A stretch of 64,000 nt of DNA from Kuschelorhynchus macadamiae. Taxonomy: Eukaryota > Arthropoda > Insecta > Coleoptera > Curculionidae. The DNA lies in assembly GCA_030620095.1 (NCBI GenBank), contig JAUTXW010000595.1:124001-188000 (forward strand). Reading direction: 5' to 3'. Shown here in pieces: positions 10,563-23,040 of the stretch; the first letter of the stretch is position 1, and each line of letters begins with the position of its first letter. The translations under genes were made by a program, and so were the position numbers. The notes below the pieces were generated by a model. It worked only from the letters and a program-made list of their open reading frames with translations. It did not search any database and was not told where the DNA came from.

Positions 10563-10718
10563 ATAATATAGTCTATGCCGCCGCTGCTGCCGACGACACG
10601 TAGCCATTTTATACACCTATGACGGTCAATCAGTCCAACGGCTTATGACTTTACCAAGCGCGTTTATCGTGTCTCGTGTGCAATCCGGAATTTAGAACTA
10701 TTCAGTTGTGGTTTATTT

Positions 10719-12180
10719 TTGGTGTATACCAAAATACCGTGTTTTCACAAAATGCCTAGAAATTGTGTAAATCACCCAAACAGTTTCTGCTATATCTGCG
10801 GTGAGTTAACGTTTAAATTCCAAAAACGTTCATTTACACCTCTGATTAAAAAATGCTACGAACAGTACTTTGGCTGTAAAATAGGAGATCAAGATAAACT
10901 TTGGGCCCCCCATATTTGTTGTGTTACTTGTGTTAAAACTCTCACAGCCTGGGCAAAAGGAACTCGTCATATGGCATTTGCTATTCCTATGGTTTGGCGA
11001 GAACCTAAAGATCATAGCTCGGATTGTTATTTCTGTTTAACAAATATAACTGGAATAACATCAAAATCCAAACACACTGTCAAGTATCCAAACTTACCAT
11101 CGGCAATAAGACCAGTACCTCACAGTGATCAGCTACCTGTACCACAGCCTGAGCATATGATCCTGAGTGATCATGAGTCGGAAGATGTTTTTAAACAGGG
11201 CAGAAACAAATTTAATCTGATCCATAAAAAGATGTGCTATTTGACCCAGGTCATTTTTCAAATAAGCCACATTTGTTAAGTCAAGGGGATCTGAACGATC
11301 TTGTAGATTTAAACTTGAAGAAGCAAGCCGAACTTTTAGGTTCTAGGTTAAAGAATTGGAATCTCCTTCAGAAGGAACCTAAATATCGTAGTCGTCACCA
11401 GCAATTTGACTTCTTTTCCATTGAAGTATTTGTCATGATGTTATATCTGTAACGCGGGAACTTGAGCATGAATATAAAACAGATGATGGCGATTGTTCAT
11501 CCAAAAGCTTGAATCTGCACAATAAACAGGTTTCCCGTTCCTTTGCTCATGCTACCAATATGAAGGAATCATATTTTTCTGTTGGACAAAATTAATTATA
11601 AAGACTTTGTGTTATGTGGTGATTTGAAAGTTGTAGCTTCTACTTAGAATGCAACTTGGTTACACACATATGTTTATGATGACAAGAAAAACCATTACAC
11701 AAAGAAGTATGGCCAGAAAGAACATCTTTGATTCCAGGGAATAAGAACATGTAATCCCCTTGTAGATCCAGTAAATTTTACTACCCCTTTGCATATTAAG
11801 CTTAATGAAAAATTCGTTAAAGGTATGGATAGAGAGGGTAATGGACCACTAAGAAATGTTTTAAAATCAGCGAAGCAAAAATACAGGGTATAAGACCCCA
11901 AACACAGAAATTTGGACAAATTTATTTCCTCAATGCATTTGAAAAAAAAGCCTTGTTCATCTCTTGGGAAATTACAAATCAGAAAACTATCAGGAATTTG
12001 TAAATGATCTTTTAAATTGCTATCAAAAAATGGGATGTAACATGAGTTTAAAAATCCATTTTTTGCACTCACACTTGGATTTTTTTCCGAAAAATCTTGG
12101 GGCAGTCAGTGACGAGCATGGAGAAAGATTCCTGATATCTCTACTATGGAAAAGCGTTACCAGGGGAAGTGTGTACAACT
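10719..12180 (+). pseudogene. Transposon protein with Cys-rich N-terminus, broken
   Basis: The first frame (start 10719; an alternative inner start MPRNCVNHPNSFCYICG at 10752) encodes about 180 residues with three Cys-rich pairs: CYICG, HICCVTCVKTL and CYFCLTNITG. These look like zinc-binding segments. Later pieces in other frames include QGDLNDLVDLNLKKQAELLG (from 11280), PLHIKLNEKFVKGMD around 11785-11830, and CNMSLKIHFLHSHLDFFPKN with SDEHGER (12038-12130). The layout matches a family of insect transposon proteins I recognise but cannot name. Its position inside the CACTG-ended element implies it is that element's transposase. Frameshifts and stops make it non-functional. Confidence 0.65.
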
Positions 12181-12203
12181 GACGTTCTTGTATGCTTATT
12201 TAT

Positions 12204-12206
<3 letters not shown>

Positions 12207-12252
<46 letters not shown>
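12207..12252. repeat. (TA)n microsatellite
   Basis: About 46 bp of uninterrupted TA repeat in the 3' part of the CACTA-like element. Confidence 0.95.
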
Positions 12253-12256
<4 letters not shown>

Positions 12257-12386
12257 AAATCAAACCTTGTCACTATAAAACTGATGGAAAAAATCTGAAA
12301 ACATATTTTTCGTAAAAAGTTTTATATAGTGTACCTTATTTAGTTCGTGTGGCAAGAAAAAAGTTTAATTTTGTTAACCAGTGTAA

Positions 12387-12640
12387 ATCACAGGTCGATG
12401 TAATCTACACCGACTTTTGCAAAGCATTCGATCAGATAGACCACTATGTTTTATTACATAAAGCCCAACACAGATTTGGCTTCCTCAATAGCCTTGTTCA
12501 TCTCTTGAGATCATATCTTCTAAATCGTAAACAATGCATTGAGATTGAAGGTTTCAGATCCGACTCTTTGACTGTTCCCTCCAGTGTGCCCCAGGGTTCC
12601 AACCTGGGACCGCTGCTCTTTAATATTTTTTCTTTATTTC
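12387..12640 (+). pseudogene. LINE RT motifs continued
   Basis: Continues the LINE at 9230 after the insertion: SQVDVIYTDFCKAFDQIDH (RT motif with catalytic Asp), LRSYLLNRKQCIEI, then SSVPQGSNLGPLLFNIF. It stops before the FxDD block; sequence from about 12640 is unrelated. Confidence 0.85.
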
Positions 12641-13645
12641 TTTGCTTTGGCCCTTTCTTATTTCTTAGAGACGCTTTTTCGTACCATAATATATGTATTA
12701 TAGTTGTTACGGATGGTATTCTCTGTCTTGACATTCGAAAAATATGCCTTTATCTCCAGGAAGCAGCGAGTATCTAAATAAGTAAGCAATTATATCCGAA
12801 AGTTGGTAGTATTTCGTAATTATAAATCTCTTCCATATTTCGAAAACCGTTAATTTTTCAGAAATGATATATTATACAACAAACGTGTAGAATTTAATAT
12901 GAAATTCAAAAACATTAAAAAATATATAATATATTTAAAAAAACAAAATTGGTGCTTGCCTTGCTTTTTTAAGACACCCTGTATACATTAAAAATAAGCA
13001 TATGAAAAAGCAGATCGAGACAAACATCTTTTGTTTTTCTAATTTCAAAAATAACGATATTTTCATTAAAAGACTTATCTGGATCACCCTGTATTATTTT
13101 GCTGGCCTACTAACTGTCTTTAACAAAAATAGTAGATGCAGGTGCAGCGATTCAAACCACGTGAACCACCCGAAGTAAGTCACTTGATAAATGATACGCG
13201 GACTAACACCCATAAATTAAATTAATTAATTACTAAAATATATTCCGTATAATCAATAAGCCTTTGGTTAGTAATTAATATGAATACCAGAAAGATTGCC
13301 AAAACATATTCAGTGGGCAATATTTACACAAAGCAAACATCAATAGGTTAAGCTAAAGCTGTGCGCTATATGTGACTAATTTAGTTAATAATAAGAGTTA
13401 AATATTATTTTAGTTCAAATCAGTGAGCTATTTTGCTATTTAAAACCTTTCATATTAATCGAAATTAGCTTTTACAAAGAATTAATGCAGGTTCAGATAT
13501 AAGTACGAATAGGTCAATTTTAGATAGAAACGGTTGTTGAGTATTGGGAATAAAAAATAAAATATCACTTAAATTTTAGTTTAGATATAAAAGAAAAAAA
13601 GAAAGAGAATTAATTGGGATGACCGCAAAAGCAAAAAAAAATCAT
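12641..13645. other. No gene recognised; two mariner-end-like strings
   Basis: AT-rich. GACACCCTGTATA at about 12973 and GATCACCCTGTATTA at about 13082 look like mariner/MITE termini but both point the same way and no partner end was found. Nothing else supported. Confidence 0.4.
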
Positions 13646-13690
13646 CCGTAGACACACGTGTCTCTGTCCAAAGGTCTTCATCAGTATAAT
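13646..13690 (-). ncRNA. Degenerate hammerhead-like sequence
   Basis: On the minus strand CTGATGA (13684-13678) is followed after about 15 nt by GAGACACGTG, echoing the GAAACACGTGTC of PLE-5. The GAAA box reads GAGA and stem II is weak. Probably a dead relative. Confidence 0.25.
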
Positions 13691-14371
<681 letters not shown>

Positions 14372-14442
14372 TTATTTAATTTTTATTTTCTTAGGTTAGG
14401 GTCCTTATAAAAACAAAGAATATATTTCTTGCTAAGTCATGT

Positions 14443-14488
14443 TACCTATTGACGTTTCGACTATCTCGTGATCTTCATCAGAATACAT
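14443..14488 (-). ncRNA. Hammerhead ribozyme of PLE-2
   Basis: Minus-strand CTGATGA (14481-14475), GAAA (14459-14456), CGTC ending at 14451, and a 4-bp stem I (TATT/AATA) flanking the core. Stem II has only about three pairs, so activity is doubtful, but the conserved bases are intact. Confidence 0.7.
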
Positions 14489-14959
14489 AAATTCTATAAA
14501 GGAAATTTTCAGACAATAACATTTACAGTTTAAAGTTCAATAAAATGTTTTACCATTTACAACAAAAATTTGAAAAGTAGATTGAACATGTTACACATTT
14601 AGAAAATTAAATAAAACATTCATTCACATTCACAATACAAGACTTATACGGAGGAAACGAATATTAAAAATGGATTTATCTGTGGAAATAAAAAAACAGT
14701 TGAACACTACGTTATTAAGAGGTCCAACTCAGTTTTATAAAATTTTCTTTTCTTTTAATTTACATGTTATTTAATGTCATGGTATATTTTGTATAGTTGT
14801 TTGTATCAGTTTTTGCATTGATTGAGTTTTTATTGCTTTGTATTTCTATCATTTCATAGAATTCTCTCCTTTTTTGGTGGTTTTTGGTCTTTAAAATTTT
14901 TACATTATTAAAATCGAATAAATGTTGATTTTCACTAATATGTTTTGTTAGTGTCGTGT

Positions 14960-14960
<1 letters not shown>
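14443..14960 (-). mobile_element. PLE-2 3' end: protein tail plus hammerhead
   Basis: A minus-strand PLE fragment. The coding tail (14955-14768) reads TTLTKHISENQHLFDF, VKILKTKNHQKRREFYEMIE and NSINAKTDTNNYTKY, the conserved region after the GIY-YIG core of PLE proteins. A hammerhead lies about 300 bp downstream in the sense direction. The coding part is cut off upstream by a (TA)n tract at 14961. Confidence 0.75.
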
Positions 14961-15021
<61 letters not shown>

Positions 15022-15023
15022 TA
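14961..15023. repeat. (TA)n microsatellite
   Basis: Imperfect TA repeat with two ACATA interruptions, adjoining the truncated PLE-2 coding end. Confidence 0.95.
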
Positions 15024-15977
15024 ATCGAAAGAACTAATGGTAAGGATTACTCCTTCACCATTTTGTCGAGAATCGACCAAAACATGACACTATGTTGTCT
15101 GCTCCCTAATTATTATCCAAGTAGTACGTCTACGATTAGAGTCCGGTCCTGTATAATGAGAAAGTTAACTGAAAATCGCAATCACGTGCTAACACTCGGA
15201 AGTCGAGGTCGGATGTTACATGGAAATGGGAGGGAAGCGGTTTTTATACTGGGGCCTACGCCCTACATCACGAATCAAATTAAAAACCAATTAGTCTTTT
15301 TGTACAGTCATACATGAGATCTGAGTTTTCACGTTGTTAGTAGGACAGCGTTCATTTATTGTAGTGTTTTACAGCCAAGATCTCGTCTGAATATTTAATA
15401 AATATTTTATAAGGCTTAACGACCTAACGAGTATCAAATGCAATGTGACAATAAAGTATGAAAATCTGGAAATGACTTGAAATATTTTAATAATAAATAA
15501 AATAAGTTGATTTTCATTTTAATTTTTACACATACAGCGTATATGAAAATTTAGTGAAAATATGTAAAGTGCGGGACACGAAAGAAAATCGGGCGGAGTC
15601 AATCGGTTTAGGAAGGTCGACCAAGAAATCTCTTTAAGCCAGTGGTGTCCCGTCATTCTTTAAATAATATAGCACTCCTTTTTGACTATATGCACTTCAG
15701 ATAATTAAAAAATATAACCATGCTTAATGAACCTTTATTTATATTTGTCTGTTTTCTTTCGTCTACCGCACTTCCATATCTCTTTTGTGTTGCAAAAACG
15801 ACGAACTTTCGAATTTTAAAATGATCTAATTTTGATTTTTCTTGATCGATTTACCTATAAATATATTTTTTCTTGAGTTCTGTCATTAACGGTTCTCGGG
15901 CTACTGCCTACGTCCACTATTATTGGACCTCCTAGTATAGTGATACACGATTTACAAGTCCAGATTTTACAAGCATC
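15024..15977. other. No gene recognised
   Basis: Contains an 8-bp inverted pair CGGGACAC/GTGTCCCG (15571 and 15644) too short to call an element. A frame at 15063-15317 has no recognisable motif. Confidence 0.4.
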
Positions 15978-16645
15978 AGATCCAGTGAACGAGATTTATC
16001 AAAATTTTAATTTATGCAGTTCGACTTTGGGCTACTCGGGTATGCCAAAAGTGGCCGTCTGTCTCCGTTTGTCATTACTTTATACAGGGGCCATCATTGT
16101 GAAGTACTATACAGGACGTCTCCTAATTGCGTACTGATGTTAAAGGGGGTGTTTTTATGTCCTAAAATCTTAACTTTTGAGATACAGGATGGTAAAGTTT
16201 AAAAAGAAAACATTTTTTTTCATCCCAATTCTGATGCTATTGTAGATAACTGCATGAAATTTGATACACGTCTTCTATGCATTAAGGAGCATGCCCATAA
16301 TGCCCTTTTATGCATAAAAGACGTTCATCAAATCTCACACAGTTATTTATCTATATAATAGCATCAGAATTAGGATTTTAAAAAAATGTTTTTTTAAAAC
16401 CCTTTATCTCCAAAGTTAAAATTTTTGGGTTCATATTAAACTTTTTTCTTAAAAAGGTCCAAGAATCACCCCCCTCTAACATTAGCACGCAATAAGGAAA
16501 CGTTCTGTATAGTACTTCACAATGACGCCCCTGGTACAAAGTAATATGACAGACGGTGACAAATGGTCACTTTTGACATACTCGAATAGTCCAAAGTCGA
16601 ACTGCATAAGTTAAAATTTTGATAAATCTTGTTCACTGGAATCAG
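15978..16645. mobile_element. Foldback (palindromic) element
   Basis: Two ~320-bp arms in inverted orientation meet near 16310. Matching landmarks are TCCAGTGAAC (15981) and GTTCACTGGA (16631), GTTCGACTTTGG (16019) and CCAAAGTCGAAC (16590), CTGATGCTAT (16229) and ATAGCATCAG (16360). Arms are diverged and there is no reading frame. Target duplication not resolved. The family is unknown; the structure fits a MITE or foldback transposon that would transcribe into a long hairpin. Confidence 0.75.
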
Positions 16646-16812
16646 TGTTGGCTCCCCTACTATAACTACATTGATGTTTTAATTTTGGAAAAATATGAGT
16701 TCTGCAGTTTTTCAAATATTAATTGCAATATTAGATATTTTTTGACACCCGGTATTGAACAGAAAATTAATTATTTTGAAGCAGTTTATTGACAGCTACT
16801 TTATGAACAATT

Positions 16813-17905
16813 TTACAAAATATTTGAAAAAAAATAAGCTATTTTTGAGGTTGACGGCTGTGATTCTAATGGTTCGATTCTTTCTAAATCGTTGTCTTTC
16901 TCTGAAAATGATGAGGTTTCGTCGTCACTACTTGAAAATCCCAGTGTGATAACTAAATCATCAATTCCCGTTTCAATTTTGCCATCTACTTCCCAGTATT
17001 TATCTTCAATAGAATGAACATGTTTAACATACGATATCCAATTTTCAGCCGATATTGAGTCAATCGCTTCTAAAGTTTTTTTATTCAAATATTTAACTGA
17101 AAGTTCACCGTTGTTGCGCTCACGAATATATTTTTTTACTCCTGCCCATGCAAGTTCAATAGGGTTGAGGTCGCAATGTGTGTAGGAAGCCTTAAAGGTG
17201 TATGACCGAGGTTACGTAAAAGACCGTTAATTTTATACTTTTTTCTCTAGGCTTGTTGCCTGATATTACTTCATATAATTGATATTTTCTCCATGTTGGA
17301 TCACATACAAGATTGTTCGATTTAAGGCACGATATCATATGAGCTTTTGTAGAGTATTCAGTTGGCACTTTATCTTCTACGTGAGAATGATAAAATGCAT
17401 TATCCATTACCACGACTGATTTGTGAGGAATGTTAGGTAGAAGCTTCTCGAACAACCAGTTTTCAAAATTATCTCTATTCATCTGTCCATGATAATCTCC
17501 AGTTGTTAGTCCCGAGCGAAAAACTAAAGCAGCACCTGGAACAAATCCGGCTTCTGAACCAGCATGAACTATAATAAAGTGACTATTAGAGCGGATTCCC
17601 TGAACAACACCTGTAACATTTTCATTTTGCCAGCATTTGTTTACTGTCATATCATTATCTACCCAGGTTTCGTCTAGATACATTGCGTCCTTCTTGCCTA
17701 TATTGCCTTACAGTTGATAGATATTTAACCCGCCAGTGAAAAATATTTGGTCTCTCAATGAGCAATTTTCGTTTATTTTGGTACTTGCGCCAAACAAAAC
17801 CATTTGATCGTAAAAGCTGATTTAAGGTTTTATACCCGCACAGAAAACCTATTTTGTTCTTTACAGCACGGTAAAGGTCGGAACCTTCTTCAAGTTTATA
17901 TAATA
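16813..17905 (-). pseudogene. IS630/Tc1-type DDE transposase, broken
   Basis: In sense order: RKLLIERPNIFHWRVKYL (about 17770), then MYLDETWVDNDMTVNKCWQ with the first catalytic Asp (17683), HAGSEAGFVPGAALVF, DYHGQMNRDNFENWLFEKLL, VVVMDNAFYHS with the second Asp (about 17405). After a frameshift near 17190 comes CDLNPIELAWAGVKKYI with the final Glu. The acidic tail ends at 16813. This is the DDE_3 type of transposase. It is truncated at about 17905, where the DNA-binding domain would start, and no terminal repeats were found. Confidence 0.85.
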
Positions 17906-17939
17906 TATAGTAATATGGTGTGAAAAGTTAAAAAAATTA

Positions 17940-18290
17940 TATTTTATTTACCTCATAAAAATCGACACATAGGAATGAACTGGTAACATTTTGGTACAAA
18001 TATCCATTTGTCTGTCTGTCAGTCTGTTTGTCTGTTAGCGCCAGAAATTAAAACTCCTAATTTAATTGACTTCTAAATGTTTCATAAGCGTCACATGGGA
18101 ACAAATTGGTAACAGTTTCGTAGCAATACAGTATAGCGGACAACATATCGACCTTATAAAATGATTAAATAATTAGTGTAAATAATCTCTTTATTCAATT
18201 GACTTTAAATTGTGTATAAAAATTAACTGTGATAAAAATGTACTGGTAAAATTTTGATACGAATCCAATATGGCGACCTATAAAAAATAA
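17940..18290 (-). repeat. Inverted copy of the 3460-4560 repeat family
   Basis: Shows CTGGTAACATTTTGGTAC, a (TGTC)n stretch at 18008-18045 and ATCCAATATGGCG, the reverse complement of phrases at 3460-4560. No coding. Confidence 0.55.
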
Positions 18291-20424
18291 TTGTGAGAAA
18301 ATTACTTACTCAATTGAATTCAATTTTTGCACATGAAGCAAGTGCAAGTAAGGATAAATTGGTAAAAAGTTTGTACAAATTTCAAATAGCTAATAAAAAG
18401 CTTGTTTCAAATATTGAACAGAACTGGCCATTACTTGACGGAAGCCCCTTTCAACTAAAGAAACGAAAACGTGTAACAGTCGGGTAACTGCTATTATAAA
18501 ATTACAAATAACTAACAAAAATGAAACAATTGAAAATGTAAATAATCCGCAGTCTGTTGAACATGATAATATAAAATAGCAAACAAATGTGAGTTACTCC
18601 TACGGCAAACTAACTTTTATTTATAAGTATCCGTCATTTAGTGTTATAGCTTTTACAACTTAGGATGTTTGACCACTAACTAAATCTAAATAAATTAAGA
18701 AAATCAGCTGTTGCACTGTTTGCGATATTGTTCACCTCTGAGGGTCCAAGAAAAAAACGTATTTATCCTAATACCAGATTTGCTTCGGTTAATGACCACC
18801 AAAATTGAGGTTCAGCCCCAAATTTCCACAACACGATTAGATCTTTAGTTCTGATAATAGTGCCATATTGATTTTTATTATCGGCGACCTTGTCCTTGCT
18901 GGGTGAAGGTTAATGACCTCCAACCGGAACAAGTGTAGGGTACTTCAGTAAATTGTTATCTTGTCAATGTGCCGTAGATTAGAATGTTAGAACTGGTATT
19001 TTACTGAATTTGAACGCTACATTGAAACCCCTAGCTGGCTTCTAGAGCTAAAAATATAAATGAAAATTGCAAATTTGTCTTACACTTTTTGGTTCTTTGG
19101 ACATCTCCATATTTTTCGATGTAAAGATTTCCTATCTTGGAATTAAGATTTCTAGCACAAAACACTCCATCCTCATAGAAATATGTGATGCAGATAATCT
19201 TGGTTTTAAAATATTGATTTTCTAGCCTTGCCTTTACTGGATAGCACTTCTGTTCTTCCCTCATAGATGTCGCTATCAGCTACTAGTAGAGATGCAGCAG
19301 GTACTACTTAACGGATCGTAACCGTGAACCGTTGCAAACGCTTGTTTAAAATTTCCACTTAATTTATTTTACAGAAAAATACATGACCATTGTTCCGCCA
19401 ACACGGCGGTTTTAAACAGAAAAATTCCAAACATCCATGTGTATAATATCCGAAATTGTAAAACACGGGCTGAGGTATTTAATATACATAGTATGTGTTA
19501 CACTTTTAATTAAGATTTTCCTTCTTACGAAGCCACAGTGTTGGCAAAACATGTCATGTGTTATCTGTAAAATAAATTATCTCGACATTTTAAACAAATG
19601 TTTTCGTTCACTTAGTGGTAATATTTTGGTACGAATCCAATTTTACGGAACAAATTAAGTTCTATTTATTAAAGCAAGTGAAATATAACACAATTTGCAT
19701 ATAATTGTAAATAACTACGTTCAGTATCAAACTGCGGTCATGATGACATATAACATCAAACAGTTAAAAAAGACATAAACATAAAAAAACCTTTTTCAGC
19801 CAATTGATATTAGTCTTGGGTTGGTTTTTGAAAAAGACACAGGCTATCGAAACAACTGTCAAACGGAAATAAATTAGTGCAAATTACTAAACAAAAATAG
19901 TTTGTTTATTTATTATACTAGTAATAATGAATTTCCATCAAATAACGCCTCGATAAATTATTTAGGTTAAAATAATAAATAAATATATTAAATATGCGTC
20001 ACTCTCGTATCGTATGCTCTATTTTTTTTTGAAGCTTTCGATTGTCGGATTGTCTTTCTTTTAAACAAAAAGTCATAAAAACCTCCATAATAAAATAAAA
20101 AATAACAAAAACCGAGTTCAAAAAAAAAACTCTAAAAATTAAAAAATCACATTTTAAGTGACTTTAAAAATTTGGCTTTTTATCCAATTTTTTTATTTTT
20201 ATTATTATTGTTTTTTTTTATTTTTATTATTTTTTTTTTTGTTATTTCTTTTATTTTATTTTTTAAGCGTATTTATATTATAGATACCAATAAACTTTTA
20301 TTTACCCAGTATTGCGGACAACATATCGAGTTTATAAAATGTTTAAAGAATTAGTATAAATAATCTATTTATTCAACTCACTTCAAAACTTTTATATATT
20401 TATTTTTAATTATACAAGGAGGCT
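18291..20424. other. No gene recognised; repeat-family scraps and T-rich tract
   Basis: 20305-20390 repeats about 80 bp of 18130-18215 (GCGGACAACATATCGA). A further TTTTGGTACGAATCCAA scrap lies at 19622. 20186-20265 is a T-rich low-complexity tract. A minus-strand frame at 19031-19264 has no recognisable domain; it could be an isolated exon but nothing supports that. Confidence 0.4.
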
Positions 20425-20710
20425 ACCTACAGTTATACAAATATAGATATCGAGGTGCGGTTTTCACTGAAGTGCTTAATTCCATCAAAAGTATGTCATT
20501 TTATTTTCAAATCAGGGGATCTGGCAGGCCATTCTATCGGACCCCGTCTACCAATCCACCTACCAAGGAAAACAGTATCCAAATATTCACGAACCGGGTG
20601 AGTATAATGGTCTGGTGCTCCATCTTGTTGATACCATAAAGTGTCGTTGGGAATATCGAGCTTTACTGGATTTGTATCCAATACACCAAGCGCAGGCAAA
20701 GTCGAATACG
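20425..20710 (-). pseudogene. mariner-like transposase fragment
   Basis: Minus-strand 20699-20496 includes LWYQQDGAPDHYTHPVREYL with the second catalytic Asp and RWIGRRGPIEWPARSPDL leading to the third. It ends before the TPLD motif. Only this ~70-residue middle piece survives. Confidence 0.8.
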
Positions 20711-21189
20711 GTCTTATCGTGCGGGTTCAAAGGTCAGCAACATTATGAATCAAATCAGAAAACACAGTGAATACCAAAATGTTGTGTGATTCTTTTATCG
20801 AGCTATTAAATCTCGATGGGCTATTTACAAATATACAGGGAGAAAGAAAATAGTTTTTTTTTATTATATTACGGAATATTATTAAGATATAAGCTACTTA
20901 ATCTTATTTTATATATTAAATGCCGAGGGACTAAATAAGAAAATTCGCTAAGTATGAATTTGGTTAAAATTTTTTGGTTGGCAAAAACAAAAATACACAA
21001 AATGGCAAGCGCCTTAATAAAGTCGGAAGGCGGTTCGAATCAATGGAACAATCAGGATATGCTTGCAGTAATATTCTAACCACCTATGCAGTGTCATTTA
21101 TTTAAATGCGGGCCACCCCGGTGCAAAGAAAATTTGTTTTTTTTTGTATTGCGATCCATCTAGATTTGCCATCTAGCCTTTCCTCTTGG
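20711..21189. other. No gene recognised
   Basis: Separates a mariner scrap from PLE-3; no coding or repeat recognised. Confidence 0.35.
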
Positions 21190-22640
21190 ATGCCGAGATG
21201 AAGACATAGTACCAAAATATCTACAGATGAAACACTACTTAACCTCAAAAAGTGCAACTGGAAACAGAAAGGATAAAAGCTACTCGACGTGATTTGAATA
21301 TAAACGCTCGTAAGTTATGAAACATTCATTTAAAATTAGCTTTTATACTAGAACATCAAATATTTAGAACTCTCGATGACATTACCAATGCGCAAGCGGA
21401 AAAAATTCGAAGGACTTCTGGACAAGCAAAGACATATAGCACCGTCACAGGACACCGTAATAAATGTATTTTCCAGAATCCTTACTAAAGCAGAACAATC
21501 CGTCCTCTCAAAAGGCCAAAACTTCGCTATTACACCAAAGGACATACCTGTAGAAAACATAGTGTCATCCGTTGAAGTAACAACTATAAGACTTCCTGCA
21601 GAAGAAGCTGGCTTAATAAGGTATGAAACAGAGAAGATTATCAAAAATTCTAACCCGCCTAAGTCGAATCTGTCAGCCGCGGAAAGAACGGCGATAAAAA
21701 CATTAAACAACAATACAGATATTTTGGTCCTTTCAACAGACAAGGGAAATGCCAGTGTCCTCATGGACAAAACAGGTTACGTGAAAAAAATACAACTACT
21801 TTTGGACGACAACATCTACATAGTAATTCAAGTAGACCCGACCAACAAAATTGACCTTATAAACGCATCCAACCTAACAGCAGAAGAGAAGAGGATGTTA
21901 AGGCCAAGCAGCTCAAGGAACCCACGGTTCTACGGACTACCTAAAATACCTAAGGTTAATGTACCACTTCGACCTATCGTCAGTGCAATAGGATCTCCTA
22001 CTTACGAAATTGGTAAATATTTTACCAAACTCTACACATTTTGCAAAAAAAAATAAAATCAATTCAAATAGATCCCAAAGATATCTTAGTCAGTTTCGAT
22101 GTAGAATACGAATGTGCCTACAAATGATTCAATTTCCATCATATCAGACTTATTTCACCATAATAATTTTTACAACTCACTTTTAGATCTGATTGAAGCA
22201 TGTCTCACATCAACATATTTTGTTTTTCAAGGAACTTTTTATGTGCAAACGTTAGGTGCAGCCATGAGATCCCCGCTATCACCAGTGGTAGCCAATACCT
22301 TCATGGAAGCTTTTGAGGAGGAAGGCTTAGAGTCGTCTTCATTAAAGCCAAAATCATGCTTCAGATATGTAGACGACACTATTCCAAATGGAAGGAGCAT
22401 ATGCAATTCCTTGCTCCTGTGGAGATGTCTATATTAGAGAAACTGGACAATCCATATCGACTAGGCTTAAGGAACATGAACGATGTATCAGAATGAAACA
22501 AATTGTATAATCTGCTGTATCTGAATACCAACATTCCACTGGACATAACATAAATGTAAAAGAAGAAAAGTTCTTGCATCGGTTTCGGGGGTTTTCTTCA
22601 TACTTCATACTTAGAAACCGATCGTAACATCGAATCACGG
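21190..22640 (+). pseudogene. PLE-3 RT / GIY-YIG protein, broken
   Basis: The longest open stretch (21376-22056) carries the PLE N-terminal domain ending ILVLSTDKGNASVLMDK, then RFYGLPKIPKVNVPLRPIVS and AIGSPTYEIGKYF of the RT. A second piece (22114-22437) has LGAAMRSPLSPVVANTFME and the catalytic CFRYVDDT. The frame then jumps from just after YVDD into the GIY-YIG domain (CGDVYIRETGQSISTRLKEH near 22415-22480), deleting the RT thumb and linker. Stops and frameshifts abound. Confidence 0.85.
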
Positions 22641-22721
22641 TTCGGTAGACACAGGTCGACTATAAATCGCCGGCCTGTGCCTCTCTGAGCTCATTCAGTG
22701 TTCCGATCTCGTGAAGTAAAG

Positions 22722-22765
22722 ATCCCTGAAGATGCCTCGTGCAATTGAAGGCGAAACGTCGGAAA
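22722..22765 (+). ncRNA. Hammerhead ribozyme of PLE-3
   Basis: CTGAAGA (22726-22732), stem II GCCT..AGGC, GAAA (22753-22756), CGTC ending at 22760, and a short stem I TCC/GGA. All core bases match. Stem III is reduced to one or two pairs without a loop, a known minimal PLE form. Confidence 0.7.
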
Positions 22766-22799
22766 GTGATTCCATTTTGACACGGTCTGCTCCCAAAAA

Positions 22800-23040
22800 C
22801 CATGATTTCATTTTATTTAGCCGCTATTTTGCTTAGCCATCTTGAATTAGTATCATAATTGTACTTGTTGTTCCCTATAACACAATTAGTTCTGGCACGC
22901 AATCCATTAAGCAGTTTTTCAGGCTAAATTTTTCAATATCGTATTAAATCGCCATTTTGTTCCGCCATCTTGGATGTGCCAAAATATTACCAGTTGATTT
23001 CAACATAATACTTGATGTTTGTGCAAAATTTGTGAGACTG
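22800..23040 (+). repeat. Copy of the 3460-4560 repeat family
   Basis: About 240 bp closely parallels 4010-4250, including GCCATCTTGAATTAGTA, a CCATTAAGCA phrase and CGCCATTTTGTTCCGCCATC. Same orientation as the first array. Confidence 0.7.

Larger units (their letters stand above)
10294..12383 (+). mobile_element. CACTA-like (CMC) DNA transposon, TAA target duplication
   Basis: 2,090 bp with 13-bp terminal inverted repeats CACTGGTTAACAA (10294-10306 and 12371-12383). It is flanked by TAA at 10291-10293 and 12384-12386. Removing it with one TAA joins the flanking LINE in one uninterrupted frame (YVYDALNDKSQVDVIY), which proves the boundaries. Subterminal ACAGGTA motifs occur in both orientations at 10332-10560. 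CACT(A/G) ends, a 3-bp duplication and subterminal repeats point to the CMC superfamily; the assignment is inference from structure. Confidence 0.85.
9230..12640 (+). mobile_element. Non-LTR retrotransposon (Jockey/CR1-like), split by a DNA transposon
   Basis: Plus-strand LINE remnant: the end of an endonuclease domain and the linker (9230-9600), the first RT motifs (9854-10293) and, after a 2.09-kb insertion, further RT motifs (12387-12640). Both ends are truncated: the 5' part of ORF2 and all of ORF1 are missing, and coding stops at the FNIF block. Confidence 0.8.
21190..22765 (+). mobile_element. PLE-3, Penelope-like element with hammerhead
   Basis: Plus-strand PLE containing an N-terminal region, part of the RT, part of the GIY-YIG domain and a 3' hammerhead. 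Internal deletions remove the end of the RT. The 5' boundary is uncertain; coding similarity begins near 21190 (RDEDIVPKYLQMKHY). Confidence 0.85.

Noticed and set aside
20172..20354. Hydrophobic 60-codon frame resembling a membrane segment
   Set aside because: It is a translated T-rich low-complexity tract.
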